Assembly (NCBI GenBank): GCA_963556695.1
Contig: CAUWAG010000020.1
Location: 3,100,001-3,164,000 of the forward strand
Reading direction: 5' to 3'
Length of the DNA: 64,000 bases
Origin: Anthostomella pinea
Lineage: Eukaryota; Ascomycota; Sordariomycetes; Xylariales; Xylariaceae
Shown: positions 24,520 to 37,840 of the stretch, piece after piece
How the letters are laid out: every line of letters begins with the position of its first letter
How positions within the stretch are numbered: position 1 is the stretch's first letter
The notes under the pieces: generated by a model
Databases searched by the model: none
What the model was told of the DNA's origin: nothing
Seen by the model: only the letters and a program-made list of their open reading frames with translations
Made by a program: the position numbers and the translations under genes

Positions 24520-25752
24520 TCACTTCAAGAAGCTAAACGGACTCGTCTTCATCTCGGGACTGCGCGGGCTCATCGGCAGCGCGAACAGCTCGTCCTCGGT
24601 CTCCTTCACGGGCGCGGACGCCGGCTGCTGCTTACTACCGGTGCCATCCATCACGGCGGCGAGGGATGCTACCCCTCCACCCCCACCACCACCACCAGGC
24701 ACCACCGGCACTGCTGTCCGCGGCACGGCGGTGTGGGATGTGTCGGGCGATAGGGACTGGTAGGGGTGCTGCTGGCGCATGTTGGCGTTTGTCGTGCCTG
24801 TGATTGTCATGTCAGGGGAGATCAAAGCGTAAGGAGCGGAGGCATGATGTAAAGTGGAATCAACAGGAGTTTGCTTACCAGCAGTGCTACTCGCCAACTC
24901 GGCCAGCGACGTCGACAGCCTCAGCCCCCTCAATTTCTCGCCCAGGCGTCCCCCAACCGGGGACCGCGGGCTCTGCGGCGGCGCGCCCGCGCCCCCGGGT
25001 CCCGCGTTGTTCCTCTTTCTCCGCTGCTCGTCGACGCCGTCGGCCAGGGGGTCGACGCCCACGAGCCCGAAGTGGTCGATGATCCACTCGCGCTCCTGGA
25101 CGGCCATCTCGAGCCCGACGCCCTCGGCGTTGTCGGCCAGCTCGGCGCGGACCTCGTCCTCGAGCTGCGCGAGCCGCTTTTTCGCCCAGATGGTGTGCAG
25201 CACGCCGCGCTTGCCGGCGTCGCGCTGGCTGACGCCGAGGCCCGGCGCGAAGATGGCAGGCATACACTTCGTGTTTAGTACGCGGCTGGTCGCCGCGTGC
25301 GTTATCGTCACCACGGGCGGGATGGGCGCGTCGGAGGGCAGGAGGAAGTAGACGCGCTGTGTAGGCCCTGCGGCTGCGGCTGTGGTTAAGAAGCTTGCTG
25401 CGCCGGAGGCGTCGCGCTCGCTGAGGGAGAAGGTCGTGGTCTTGCCTTCCCAGGAGACGACCCAGCCCGTGGTGGTAGTAGTGGCCACCCTAGGAGGTTC
25501 GAGCCCGCTGTCGGGTTTCCATTCTACCATCAGTATCTTTGTCCCCTCGTTCCCGCGCCCCAGCTCGAACTCGAAGCGCGCCAGGGCGTTGGTCGAGGAC
25601 GGGGACGCGGGGGAGTCCACGACCGTTTCCGGTCCGGCGCCGGCCTTGGTGGTAGTGGTGGTGTTGTTTGAAGCAGAAGTGGTCGCGGGGATGCGGAGCC
25701 TAGACCCGGGCCCGGAGGGCGGTGGCTGGCTCGGCGTCATACTAGTCGCCAT
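24520..25752 (-). CDS. Conserved fungal protein of unknown function
   Basis: Exons 25752-24879 and 24797-24520 encode 383 residues; reading through the 81 nt intron in frame would give 410. The intron is supported by donor GTAAGC, a CTGAC branch site and acceptor CACAG. The N-terminus is low complexity (TTTTTK, SPASPSS). A structured part follows from ~residue 55 to 250: ARFEFELGRGNEGTKILMVEW, an Ala/Thr-rich loop, RVYFLLPSDAPIPPVVTI, then RGVLHTIWAKKRLAQLEDEV and EMAVQEREWIIDHFGL. The last 130 residues are Ser/Pro/Gly-rich with a run of nine glycines. I do not recognise a named family; the structured core looks conserved. No signal peptide or membrane segment. Confidence 0.75.
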   Translation of the reverse strand: MATSMTPSQPPPSGPGSRLRIPATTSASNNTTTTTKAGAGPETVVDSPASPSSTNALARFEFELGRGNEGTKILMVEWKPDSGLEPPRVATTTTTGWVVSWEGKTTTFSLSERDASGAASFLTTAAAAGPTQRVYFLLPSDAPIPPVVTITHAATSRVLNTKCMPAIFAPGLGVSQRDAGKRGVLHTIWAKKRLAQLEDEVRAELADNAEGVGLEMAVQEREWIIDHFGLVGVDPLADGVDEQRRKRNNAGPGGAGAPPQSPRSPVGGRLGEKLRGLRLSTSLAELASSTAGKQTPVDSTLHHASAPYALISPDMTITGTTNANMRQQHPYQSLSPDTSHTAVPRTAVPVVPGGGGGGGGVASLAAVMDGTGSKQQPASAPVKETEDELFALPMSPRSPEMKTSPFSFLK

Positions 25753-28700
25753 GCTGTGACCTGCTTGGCAGAGCGGCGGTAGGTAGGCAGGGTAGGGTAG
25801 GGTAGGATGGGTTTGAAAGGGAGCCCACCAAGGCAGGTGAGGTAGTGCGAGCGCGTGTATATCGCGTTGAAAAATAAGACCGGGCCTGTGACCTAGAGGC
25901 GCATTCCCGGTGCCCCTCCCCGTAGTAGGAGTTGGAGATGGCCGAGTGGGCGACCACGGGTCGACGAGCGCGCGTCTGGCGCAAGTGGCAGAGCTCGACG
26001 GGCCGATACAGTCTCACTTGGGAGCTCGACTGTCTTCACTTCAAGTGCACTTTGAGATAGGACGCGCAGCTGGACTGGCTTGGACACACGCGCGCGCGCG
26101 TGCGGAGCTTGCTTCGGGAAATTCTGGATGCTGCCGAGTGAATCTACTGGGTAATATTATCGAGCGGCAGGTCGTTCGTTCGTTAGCACAAGGTGGTATA
26201 AGCTTGTCTGTCGCAGCGGGTGTTATTGCTTGCTTGCTTGCTTGCTTGCTTGTGGCTGTCACTACTACTCGTCCAGCCGCGCTTCATATGACGATCTCTC
26301 ATCGGCAGTTGACAGTGACAGAGCTTTGTGGCAGGCCCGCTTGCGTGCTTTCTCGCTCGCAGAATGCAAATGGTCGTGGGTGCGAGATGCGTCACGGCGT
26401 GTAAGCAGCGAAGGAGGAGAAGTCGAGAACTTCCAAAGGGAGAATGTGATGTTGTGACAGCCTCGCAGCAGTGCTTGTTAAGAAGAGCGAGCGAGCGAGC
26501 CAGGTAGAGATCGGAGGCGCGAAGCTAGGTTACCAACGAAGATGGACACATTGGCAGCTCCTCTGGCCTGGCTTGACTGATCCCATCCACCCGGCAAGCA
26601 CTTTCACTTGACCTACGTAGCAGTCTTGGATCAGGAGAGATGAGGGCCATGCGGGGGGAAAGGAACAGAAGGAAGAACAGATCTTTTCCCTTTAGGTGCA
26701 TGAATGATGACGGTCCTGGCTGAAATGGGAACGCTCAACATATTGGCAATGGCGATGGACGGTACGCAGCAAGGACATGACCAGCTGGTTCAGAGGGCAG
26801 CTCTGAGCAGTCAGCCTTCAGCTTCAACCATGTAGCTCGGATGTACCGGGCGGCGGGATGGACCATGGAAGTGACGCGATACTGGGGATAGGACGTCGTC
26901 CCAAAAAGTCCACGCCGCATGCGGATCTAAAAATAGAACGACGACCACCCATGCAACCGTTAGGTCGGGCTTATCAGGTGTCGAAATCTGCATATCTCGT
27001 GCTTCTTATGGCTCTTGTGAGACATTGGCCACGCCGTCTAGACGGTTGTCAACTTTGGCTAATAAGATAAAGACAAAGGTTGAACACCTTCTTGAGTGGA
27101 CGTCCTTGCCTGGTTGGCTCCTTATGGCTTCCCTGGGGAGATACGTCGTGCCATGGATATAAGGTAGAAGCTGAAACTGAGCACGCTCCCCGTGCGCGTG
27201 CGGTGCCACTGATAGAATTCCATTAGCGATAACATCATAGGCTCCGAGCCCCGACATCGAAGACAGGGTCGAGTTATATTACACACCTGGGAAACGCAAT
27301 ATCAGGGTGACATATGATTAACAATCACACTCTACGGGTTTGGGATCCTCCGGGTACGTGAAGGCAGCTTACCACCGCTCCACACTGCCAGAGGGGCAGA
27401 GAGTCCAGACGTGACCATCGATGATCGGTATCGGGTGTTACTGTCAGGTCTCCGAGCCGTAGGGGAAGGAGAGGGGAGGCTAAAGTCGTCGCCTTGCTCT
27501 CTTCATTGGCTGTCTCCCCAATGAAGGTTGCATCACACATCACACAGTGGAGATATAAATTGGAAAGAGAGACACCAATGGACGGTAACCGAAGAGATGT
27601 GCGCGATGTTTGGTTTTACTGCGACCACGCAGTGCCACGAGCGGATGGCACGGGTAATAAGAGCAATCACTTGGCTCCTCGCCCTGTAGATGAGGCAAAC
27701 TTCCTCATACAGGTACGTACAAGGCCAAAATGAGGCCAGAGGTAGTGATTTGCGACTGAGTCGATGGAGGACCAAGAGGCAGGTGACTGACTGCGCAAGG
27801 TTAATAAGGCGCTATTTGTCGAGCATATTCGTGCGTCGTAGGGTGAATACCTACTTACCCAGATCTCTCGACATCCGCGGCACAGAAGGCCTCTGACACT
27901 TTTAGTCAGCCGAGGTCGAGCTGGTATTCTATACCGTAGGTAGCTATGATGCGCTGCTGCTTCTATTCGTGTATTCACAGGTTGAACCGGGGTAAGCTAT
28001 GGTGCTAGCTCGCCGCCTGGAGGATCTGCTCGCTGCCAATGGTCGATGGTGGCCATCAGGCAGCCACAGTACCAAAATGGGCATCATGAGTCTGTCGGTC
28101 GGGAACCCAACTGAATGGATCGCATGCGACAGGGCTAAAATAGCCCGATGAAAAGATGGCAGTCAGTACCTGAAGTTGTGGTCCCGCGTTCCCCATGGAG
28201 AGCACGCCTTTCAGCAGGATCAGAGCAGTCCAACTACATCCCGCAAACCCGTCCGCAGTCGAGAAGGATTGTCCGGGGATGTTTGACATACTGTCCTTCG
28301 AGTTGGAGATAAGCAGAATGCATCGGGCGGAGAGTCTAGAGACCCAGACCCTGCCAAACCCCGAGGGCCGAGGCAGTGTGTGAGGACACGGCTTCACATA
28401 AAGACTCACCGAGTCAGGGGAGACATTCATTATGACAACCCCACGTTTGTGAATGATTCAGGTGTCAATGTACGTCACACAAGGACCGCGCGATTGCCTT
28501 GGCTGGAGGCTCCCGCTATTTCTAGCTTGGTGCACACAAAGAAATTCTTGACGTTCGCCAAGTGGGCGGTGGGGCTCTCCCGAGAACTTCGGCTTGAATT
28601 CCACCGAAGGAAATCCACTTGGCGTTGTCCGGGGACTTGGCGTGGTCCGGGGATGGCGAGCCGTGGAGTCGGGGACACTTGTTGGTGACTTGGATCATGA

Positions 28701-31700
28701 TGACCACCCTCCAAGCACGACATCATAGCAGGGCTCTCGATATTGAGACGATGTTCGCGATAGGCATACCAGGCCGAAAGACCAACCGGTGCCATCCGCG
28801 CGAGCAGTGGTTAGCGATCCACGCATGCCCCAAAGAAGCAGGATGGACTGTTATCGATGGACAGGCTTGGAGACGGGCCGGCCGTAGCACGTTTACCAAG
28901 CATGCAAGGCGTGAAGAAGCACGTGCGGTCGCGCTGACAATCCCTGAAAAGCCACGAAGCGCCTCCCTGACACCATGAGACCTGCATTGCGGCGCGAGGC
29001 CCTTGTGACGGATACCTAGCGGTAAAGTGGATTTCAGGTCCCGAGGGACTGGAGTCTGGACTCTCTCGAAACGAAACCGGGTCTTCGCCGGAAAGGGGGA
29101 AGGTAAAGAATGGAGAATGTGTAGATTGACCGCGGTAAGGCCGTGGCGGCCCACGTTGGCGGGCTTTTCCTGATAAAGCCGGCGGCTCTATCGCGGGGAT
29201 TTCCCAAGCCCTTTTGTTTCTGATGGCCCATGAGACTTGAGTGTGTCCCTGTGTTGTGGTCGCGACTATGCACTTCCTGCCTGCACAATACCTTGATGAT
29301 GGACCGTACAAGATTATTAGTAGATATAATCGGTGTGTGAAGAAAGTCGGGCAGCTTGGAGCAGGAAGATGTGACCAGCTTGTGAATTCCCCGTACAAAG
29401 TGTGCTCGACGTGGTGAGCACCTGTATTTGTGTCTGGCAGGATCCCAATTCCATGCGCATCAATGCACATCGTATGAGTGCTGCAGTTGACTTGCAGTCC
29501 GTCGTGCAGGTTGTTTCCGCAACTGTATCTCCAGAGTGTCGAGCGGCAACTTCACGGGCTTTGGACTGAACCAATTGCAAAAGGGGCACTGCCTGCAAGC
29601 TCGTCGACTGATGGTAGCGTTACACCGAGAGGCCGAAATGAGAGAAGCAAAGAGAAGTGCCGAAAACGAACGCTGATGTTTCTGAAAAAGACACAAGGTG
29701 GGTCGCCACTGGTGATGAATCGCGGTGGGTGGTCAGTGTGGTTGGCTGACACAAGCGAGTATCGTCTTTATCGTCTCTCCTCTGCAATTGTGACCACTGG
29801 TCAGTCAAAAGCTGTCAGACGGTGAGGACAGCTGGGAGTGCCGTAACCCGTTGGCAGTTGGTCGGATTGACACCAAGCTTCGAGAATCGAGGCTCCGTAG
29901 AGATGCTGAGGCTGTCGTCAGAGAGCGGTAAGCGTAAGGGTTCGGTTGCTCGGCCAGATGCCACATGTCAAGTCCCATGGTTATCACGATGATTGTGTGC
30001 AGTACCTTAGTTGAGTGACCATGCACGCCACGATGCAAGCGCAACGTCCCCAGCCTGGGCTCTTGAGCTCAATATCGGCGTGTTTCTCGGCACTCGGTCA
30101 CAATTACGAATAACCACGAGACGACCAGACAGATGTCAGACCGAGCGTCGTGGAGCTCCCATGGCTGACATCCCATAACCATACCGACATGCCATCGGGC
30201 ATGACAACAGGCTAAATGGAGGGCCGACTGTTGCGTGGGTGGGCAATTGGACAGCCAAGAGCGACAACCTATTCAAACAGGCATACGCAGACTGGAAACT
30301 TGCACCAAGTGCGAGTTTAGCACAAGAAGAGGACCGAAAGCCATTTCTTTCGATCGACGGCTGACGATGGTATCGTGACGAGATCCGTTTGAAGAGGCCG
30401 ACCTCGAACAGCTCGAGGTCCAAGAAACCTTAAAAGATGTCGCGGAAAGCATGGCTGATTCGCGGGCGGATAAGGTGGCGTCGAAGATGGGCTCGGGTAC
30501 CTGGTTCAGGATGCCTGTTCAGGATGCCTGGATGCTACCTCTTCCCAATCAAGATTCAAAGCTGCGAGGAAGCCATACACCTACAGTCGTGGTAGTATCC
30601 GAGGTCGTTGCAGTCTGCCAGTCCATGCAGTGCAGTACGAGAAGGATGACCTGACCTGGTAGCTTATTATCAACTCAACATGGCGAGGCGATATTGAGTT
30701 GACGCTCATAAGTCGGGAGAAGTCCAATGGGCCAAAAGCAAGTTCGCCGGTTTAACCGTCGTCCACACGCTAACGGAAGGGCAAAGCCTACGGCCTGACA
30801 GTAGTGGCTGCTCATTGTCTCTCATAGCGAGGATCGTAGTCTGGGGAGTGACAACCATGATCTTTGCAGCACACCAAAACGTACGGGTGTACATCGTGAG
30901 ATGATAGATCCGTACGTGGGCTGGAGCTTTTTGAGTTTCCCGGCGAATGCTGCTGTGTGGATCTCCAGGGTCAGGAAGGATCTGAATCTCACCGAGCAGA
31001 CGAAAGAGTTCTTCGGTGCAGCCAGATAGGTTGGCCGGCAAAAGAAGAGCGAGTTGTGAGTTGTAACTCGTGAGGCTTCTCACGATGGGCACGATGGGCG
31101 AGACGGCGGCTTCTCACTCGCTGGCGAATGGTCGGCAGCACTCCACTATTAAGCCGGCCAAAGCGCCGTAAGCAGCAGCATGTACCGATTATAGCCCCAT
31201 CCCACCACAACAACCGGCGACCATCGGGCGGGACCCGGACCCCCCTGTAGCCTCCAGCTTCACAGTCCAGCCACTTCAGCGCACTACAGCGCACCACAGC
31301 GTCCACTACCTGCCTGTGTACCGCTCGCTGCAGGGCATCGTCCACCCGCGGGCGCCTCCACTTTCCTCCCACACTGCAGTGCAGGTGGCAGTGGGTGCAC
31401 CTCCAGCTCATCAGTCCCACCCACACGCAACCTGCAACCTGCAACCTCGATTGCCCGTCGTTTTTCCTTGATGGACGCGGGTCGTCGGCTGTCCCCAATC
31501 ATCGACTCTGTCTCTGTCTCGCCTCGCCTGTGCCAGTCTCCCCCCAAGTGTCCACCTCTCGCCCTCGCAACTACCTTTAACTCTAGTTCCCACTTGGCCC
31601 TCTCTGCCGCCCTTCAAGTCTCGGCCTCATTTTCTACTCTAGTCGTCTCCATTCGTCTCCGGTTATCTCCTGTCTCCAGGCCCTCCTCCTCTGCTTGTCT

Positions 31701-32428
31701 GGGCTGCCTATCCACTTCCGCCGACCGAGACGTCGTACGGACCCTTCTAATGCGGGTGGTCGTCTCGTCCCTTCCATCGCCTGAATCCTAGGGCCCCTTT
31801 GCTCTCCTTCCAAGCTGAAGGCTTTCATTTCCTGATTTGGCCCCCAATCTGCCAAAACGCCAGAAATTGACCGCAATACTCGAGACATCATCGCCCGCGA
31901 CGCCCGACCACCTTCGACGAACCCGACCGCGGTAGGCGCCTGCCGAAACGTCGAATCGATCTTGTCGGCTATAACATCGGTCCGACAACTTTCGCTAATT
32001 GACCGGCATCGTTCATCGTACGGGATTGACGAGACTTGACATTCCACTCATCTACCTACGGCCGAGACACCGAACAGAATCAGGGACCGATCGCAGGGCG
32101 GTCGCAGGACACGGTTGTCGTATCCGACGTCGCTCGCTTTCGGATTCCGTTGCTACAATTGCCGCTGCCACTCATTCATTCGCTTTCGCTGACGGATCGA
32201 ATTCGTGCTGGGATCGCCAACTACGCCCGGTTCACATCTTCGAGATTCCGCCCGCTCACCTGTTCCAAATGTATCAATATGTGTGATTTGCGTCCGATCA
32301 ACGTCGATACCGTCAAGTCGATTATCGCCACCTTCCCTGCCTCGTCGAGGACAAGCGTGCACTAATCCGCATTGCCTGTTCTCTACTTCGCTTCGGACAC
32401 GCCCGTACATCGACTGCATCATTTCATC
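25753..32428. other. Gene-poor stretch of 6.7 kb
   Basis: No convincing gene was found on either strand. Open frames up to 219 codons (for example 28811-29470 minus) show no family motif and no fungal splice pattern. Small features include a TGCT/TTGC tetranucleotide run at ~26227-26252 and a 13 bp direct duplication at ~30505-30530. The last ~1 kb (31400-32428) is rich in C and T and is likely promoter plus leader of the F-box gene. A long non-coding RNA cannot be excluded from sequence alone. Confidence 0.55.
26227..26252. repeat. Tetranucleotide run (TTGC)n
   Basis: About six copies of TTGC lie in a row within the gene-poor stretch. Confidence 0.8.
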
Positions 32429-34070
32429 ATGGACCCTCCACACATCACTGAATTCGCTTCGCAGCGATACTTCGACAAACTTCGACAACTAAGCGAGTCC
32501 AAGGACCAGCCCCAAGATGCTGTTGCTATTCCCCAAGACGGGCCTGCCGCCGCCCAGTCGTCCACCTTTATATTGCCCTTGGTCGGGCAAAGGTCCTCCG
32601 AAGCACTTCCTCACGATGCCTTGAGGACGGAGAAGCGCCGAGCCAACTTCAGCTTTCGAACTATCCTACCATCGCGTGCTTCTGTTGAACACGACTCCCG
32701 CAGACTTTCCACCGAATCTGCCCCAAAGAAGAGGTATGCCTTGAACTGAAGCCGTAGAACTTGTGCCTTGCTTCATACTAACTCGCTCAATTTACAGTAC
32801 CCCTTTTGACCAGCTTTTCTTAGCCCTCCCCAACGAGCTCAAGATTCAGATCATTGCCTCACTACCACTCTCCGACATACTGAGTATCCGGTTGGCATCG
32901 CGCTCTTGGCACGCCATGATAACCATCAACGAGTTTCCTATCGCCCGATATCACCTCGATCACCACGTCCCAGCCTATGCGAGACGGTTATGGCCCGCTC
33001 CTGATCCTCCCGCTATCAGGTTACATTATCTATGCGGGATATGGCATCGTTTACACGTTGCCGCGAAACTCTCGTACTTGATATGTGAGAGAGTCACGAA
33101 GGAAATGTTTCTCCGGACAACCGACACCGCGCGACTCCAATTTGCTCCCCAACACGAGCGCATGCGACGACGACTCATCCCCTTGATATTCACCTTGTTT
33201 CATTTCTTTGAGACGTACCGAACATTACATGTCGAGTACTTGAAGAAGCACGGGCACGGCTTGTCTCAAACACCATATACCTTCAACCCTATCGAATTGC
33301 AGGTCATGAACATGTATGATAATCAGACCTTGCTGCGCGTTCACCAGATCGTTCCCTTGGTGGTGTCCTCTTTCACTCGGCGATTACGACCCCCTTCGTA
33401 CGTTGGACGGTTTGAACGTTCTATAAGGGGTTACTTAAAGGACCCCCCGCCCGACGAAGTCTATGCTACTGCCTTGATGGTTGGTGGGCTCAGACAGGTT
33501 GAGAAGTTTTGGGAGATCAAAGGTTATAATTCGAGGAGAGGGGTTGTCGACTCGTGGTATCATTCTATCACGAAGGAACCAGTTGAAGTAACCTCGAAGC
33601 CACGCCGAGGGTTCATGGGGCTGAGTCGGAAGAGATCTACCGTCAACGGGAGTGACCAAGGGAGAAGTACTGCGGATTACTCAGCAACTGGTAATGGTCG
33701 GAGAGGCTCGGAGAGCGGCCGACGAGGTAGCGATGCGTCGACAGCAACGAATGCCTTTTGGGAGAACTTCGTGTTCGATACGAGTCTGGCAGAAGGCATG
33801 CCAATGGGCCCACTCCCCCGGGAAGATGTCCGACTTCTCCTTGCCGATCTGCCAGCACTAAATCAGATATGGTCTCCCACTGCCGAGGCCCTGATCCTCG
33901 AACGCGGGATAGTACAGCGGCCGCAAGATATCAAGCGTAATGCAGCGGTCTTGCTTGACCTGATTCACGAGGGTGGCGCTGCCGAGGAAGACGAGTGGTG
34001 GTATGGCCGAACCGCGCCGGAGTCGGTGCGGCCACCACTTGAAGCTATCGAAGAGGACACCATCGAATAG
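32429..34070 (+). CDS. F-box protein
   Basis: Exons 32429-32733 and 32798-34070 encode 525 residues. Residues 1-100 are disordered. Exon 2 opens with an F-box at about residues 102-145 (LFLALPNELKIQIIASLPLSDILSIRLASRSWHAMI). This motif binds Skp1, so the protein is probably the substrate adaptor of an SCF ubiquitin ligase. The middle part (HHVPAYARRLWPAPDPP, LICERVTKEMF) has the look of a Pezizomycotina-specific family. Residues ~280-330 form a Ser/Gly/Arg-rich linker, and the C-terminus is acidic. The substrate is unknown. The splice joins KK-S-TPF in frame (AG/T). The start is the first ATG after a long pyrimidine-rich leader. Confidence 0.82.
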
Positions 34071-34814
34071 AATGGTTGGGTACCCGGGCCACTAGATTTC
34101 AATTAAAGCCGTGTCATGTCAGCATTTATGGGCGTTCAGGGCTTATTTGGATATCCACTCTGGTTGATTAAGGAGATAGGGTGCATTTATGACAGCGAAA
34201 GGGACCCGGCGAACCTATAGGAGTTCAAACCTTTTGTCTTACCAGACATTGAGATATCTTTTTATTTTGTCACCATGAGCGGACGCTTTTTTCCAAGCAT
34301 TTGAAACAAACCCCCTGTGGAATCATGGGGAAAGGAGGAGGCGCTTTACGGAGCTGGTTGTGTTCAAAGTGCCTTTCGGGGAAATAGACACCATAGCATC
34401 CATCTACCATTAGTATCATCATCTTCACATAAAAGCCCACTCATATCTCTGATATATCATGGGAGAAATCAAAGCCAAAGCCAATGGTATATTCGAGACA
34501 AGGCACCCTTCCTAAGGTATCATCCGACAGTGCTACGCGCTCATGAAAACCATATACAAAAATTGGCGAAGCGTAGAAAACCAGCACATCCGCAGGATGA
34601 GAAGAAGATTATCACCGATCCCTTTCCATCCATCCATCCCCATTCCCATTTTCACGTCGCCCATTCCTGTCCACGATGCTGGTGGAGACTTCTACCCGCT
34701 TAGACGCCATAAAGATCTCTGCAATTGCAAACGGACTTCGTAAGATAAACATGAGCCGCTTTCCCTTTCCGTACGCCCACGCATCCAAGACATAAATTCG
34801 TGATATCGTTTTCA
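34071..34814. other. Convergent 3' intergenic region
   Basis: Lies between the F-box gene and ABP2; AT-rich 3' flanks. No further gene seen. Confidence 0.55.
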
Positions 34815-37800
34815 TCAAGGCCAGCGGTTATGGTTATGGCTCGCACGGCCTATGCTCGAAGGCCCCATGTAGCTATTATTCAGCCCCGTTACCGGGGAAT
34901 AGAGAGGTGCAGTACTCGAGCTGGTTGTTCGCTGCTGCTGAGGCACGCTTCCGCTTCCGAGACCGTAGGCTCCTGTTCCTAGCCCGAGACTGCTGTGACT
35001 GGTGCCTGAGTCCAAACTCTGTATGTCCAAGAAAGAGGAATCGGCGAAAGAGGGGAATGTAGAGGATAGGCCCGAATGCGACGTGTTATGCGTGCTTGTC
35101 GTCGTCGTCGGGGTCTGCCGCGTACCGAAGTGCGGCGAGTGGCTTGGGACACCGTGGTTCGTTGTACTCGTTGGGCGATATGGGTTTCTTTCGAGGGGCG
35201 ACGCCGTCGGTGTTCGACGCGGTACAAAAGCTGTGCTGCCGTGTATCAACGATGGCGACCCACGGTAGCTATTATCTGGCTGCATGAGGGGCGAGTTGGA
35301 CTGAGCACTGAACTGAGGAGAATTAGTGACGTGTTGCACAAGCCCCGTGTTTGGCGAGCCACTGGCCATATGCTGTTGCTGTCGTTGACTTGTCGAATAC
35401 GATGGCTGTTGTGTGCTGAACGGCGCAAGCACTTGAGACTGAGGATAGTAGCTTTGAGGAGCCCTTGCTTGCTGCTGTGACGCCAGTGTAGCGGGCATTT
35501 GTGGAGTCTTCGAGGTCTGTGCTGGTATTGGCGACGCCCTTTGGGTTGTTTGCTGTTGCGGCTTCTGGGGCCGAGTAGAAGTCGACCTCGTGGTGTCCGA
35601 ATAGTTCTGGAGAGCAGCAAAACGTTCATAGTGTGCTTCTAAGCCTTCAGCGGTGGTCGCTACTGAAGCAGTGGTAGGCGACGCTGAGGTTCCCATCGAG
35701 GCCGGAGGTTGTTGTTGCATCTTATTTTGTGGGTGATTGTTATAACTCTGCATGGCGGCGTAGTGAGCTTCAAGGCCCTGGGCTGCAGTATGATCCTGAG
35801 TAGTGGAGGGTATTTGATTGGGCTGCTGGACATGCTCCGTAGCAACATGGGGAGATGGGATGGTGCCGTTTTGTCCTATGACGTTCGGTGTAGGTCGTGT
35901 TGCTTGTGTTGTTAACTCCTGGGACTTGCGCGCACGCTTGGCAGGTGGTGCAGGAGAGATGCTAGGCACGGCTTGTTGGATGGGTTGACTTTGCGTCGAA
36001 GGCGCTTGCAACCCCTGAGGAATACTTGGTTGGCCTTCTAGGGAGAGCGGTTCATTGCCCCCAGTTGGAACAGAACCGTTGTCTTTTGAGGCAGAGGCAC
36101 CGTCTTTAGCTGTCTGCCGTTTCCGCTTCTTTGCAGTCACAGACGATGGTTTGACCTGTTGCGCCGGTACTTGACCACTAGACGTTGCATCTTGGGCACG
36201 TGTTTGACCTGGCCCAACGTGGGAGGCACCACCGTTGATAGTAGAAGGCACAAAGCCGTCCGTCAACGAGAGGGCATCCCCGGAGCCTGTATTTGTCACA
36301 TTAGTGCTCGAGCTGCTGTTCAAACCTGCAGGTTGTTGCGGCTGCAGGGTACTGTTTTTGACTGTCACGTCCTTGGTGGCTTTGGAGCGATTCCTCGGGG
36401 CCTTTGGTTTTGTTGCAGAGCTCTTCTTCTTCGATTGTGTGTCCAGCATCGGAACTGGCACTGGGACCGGTGTCACCTTTGGCGGCGGCGGCGGCAATAT
36501 GGGAGTGCTGGCCGGAGGAGCGGAAGAATTGGCATTTGCGGTTGCTGGCTGGACTGATTGACTAGCCTGTTGCAAAACAGAGGTATCTTTGGAGCGGTTT
36601 TTAGACCCTTTCGGTCGCCCACGTCGTTTCGCGCTGGACGCGGGGGCATTGTTGGCATGGTTGATAGACCGGAATCCGCCATTGGATCCTGTTGCAGGCG
36701 CAGCCGTAGCGGATTCGCCATCGAGTGTTAGTGAAGGGGTCCCGAGAGCATCCCTCAATGCTCCTTCAGCATTGGCTAGATCCCCAGCTCCGTTGAGCTG
36801 CAAGACACTCTCTTCCACATCGACCCAGCTCTCATCGGCTGGGTCTGCTGGTTGATTATCAGCCCCTTCAAGAGCCTTCTGCGGGCCTTTCTTGAGTGGG
36901 CCTTTCTTAAATCCCTTGTCACTTCGAGCCTTGCTGGCTTTGCTGCCCTTGGGCCTCCCCCTTGGACGTCTCAGGCCCGTGGTCTGGGTGGGCGTTGATC
37001 GTGCCGGTCTCGGCGGACGATCGAGGTCTGGGAATATCTCGGCTATCCAGCCCACAAAGAGAGAACCTGAGCCATTTGACCCGGCGCTTTCGGGGAAGTT
37101 CCCGTCTACAGGAGGTGGCGCATCGGGTATGCCACCAAAGAAAGCGAGAGCCTTACAGAGTTGATCAACAACAGTGTGATGAGGCAAGGTTCGCAGGAGC
37201 GTAAGCAAACGAGCCTGCTCAGCTTTGGTATCTTCAACCGCTAGGGGTAGCCGCGGGCCAGGCTTAGCAACTGGTTCGGTGCCTGGTTCTGTAGACTTGC
37301 TGGGAGGGGTGAATTGCTTCAACCCGGGTGGTCGTGGATAGTTTGCTCTCCGTTGGTGTGACACGTAAGTGTCTGTCTGGGCCATCTTGGCCTGCAAAGC
37401 TGTACTCTCGCTCGTTCGTTTTGCTGCGGCGTCTCTCCCTTCGCTGGCGCGGTGACTGGTGACATCCATATGCATAACACCAAAATTGCCCTTCATCTGT
37501 TCGGCCACGTCTTTCAACTTGCTTGGTACCGGGTTTCGAACGCGTCCATCTCGAGGATAGAGTCTGAGGTCGACGGTTGTAGGCCCGTCATTCGACGTAG
37601 CAGTAGGAACAAAGTAGCCATTGGTGCCGCCATTCGGAGCAGCGGCGGCCAGTGACGGTGACGGGCCGGGGATGCTGGGCGATTCGGAGGGTGCTGGGAG
37701 GCTGGTACTCGAGGCTCTGGCGGCTCCAATGGTTGGTGTGTTTGCGGCATTGGCCGAGGGTTGACCTAATGGGCTGTGTTAGCCCATTGCAGCAGTCTGG

Positions 37801-37840
37801 CAGTCTGGACGGGAGCAGTCATACTGGAAGTTGTAGCCAT
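34815..37840 (-). CDS. Abp2-like ARS-binding protein with AT-hooks
   Basis: A 16 nt first exon (37840-37825, encoding MATTS plus one base) joins 37765-34815 to give 988 residues. Residues ~50-250 form the conserved ARS-binding-2 region: NGGTNGYFVPTATSNDGPTT, DLRLYPRDGRVRNPVPSKL, QRRANYPRPPGLKQF, LLTLLRTLPHHTVVDQLCKAL and GWIAEIFPDLDRP. Two AT-hook motifs follow (RRPRGRPKGSK near 275, KRRGRPKGSKN near 380). The remaining ~550 residues are Gln/Ser/Pro/Thr-rich and disordered. The family binds AT-rich origin or centromere-proximal DNA in fission yeast; the role in filamentous fungi is not established, but a nuclear DNA-binding role is a reasonable inference. The gene diverges from VMA5. Confidence 0.85.

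Noticed and set aside
28811..29470. 219-codon open frame on the minus strand in the gene-poor stretch
   Set aside because: No family motif, no fungal splice pattern, and competing open frames overlap it on both strands. It is most likely chance.
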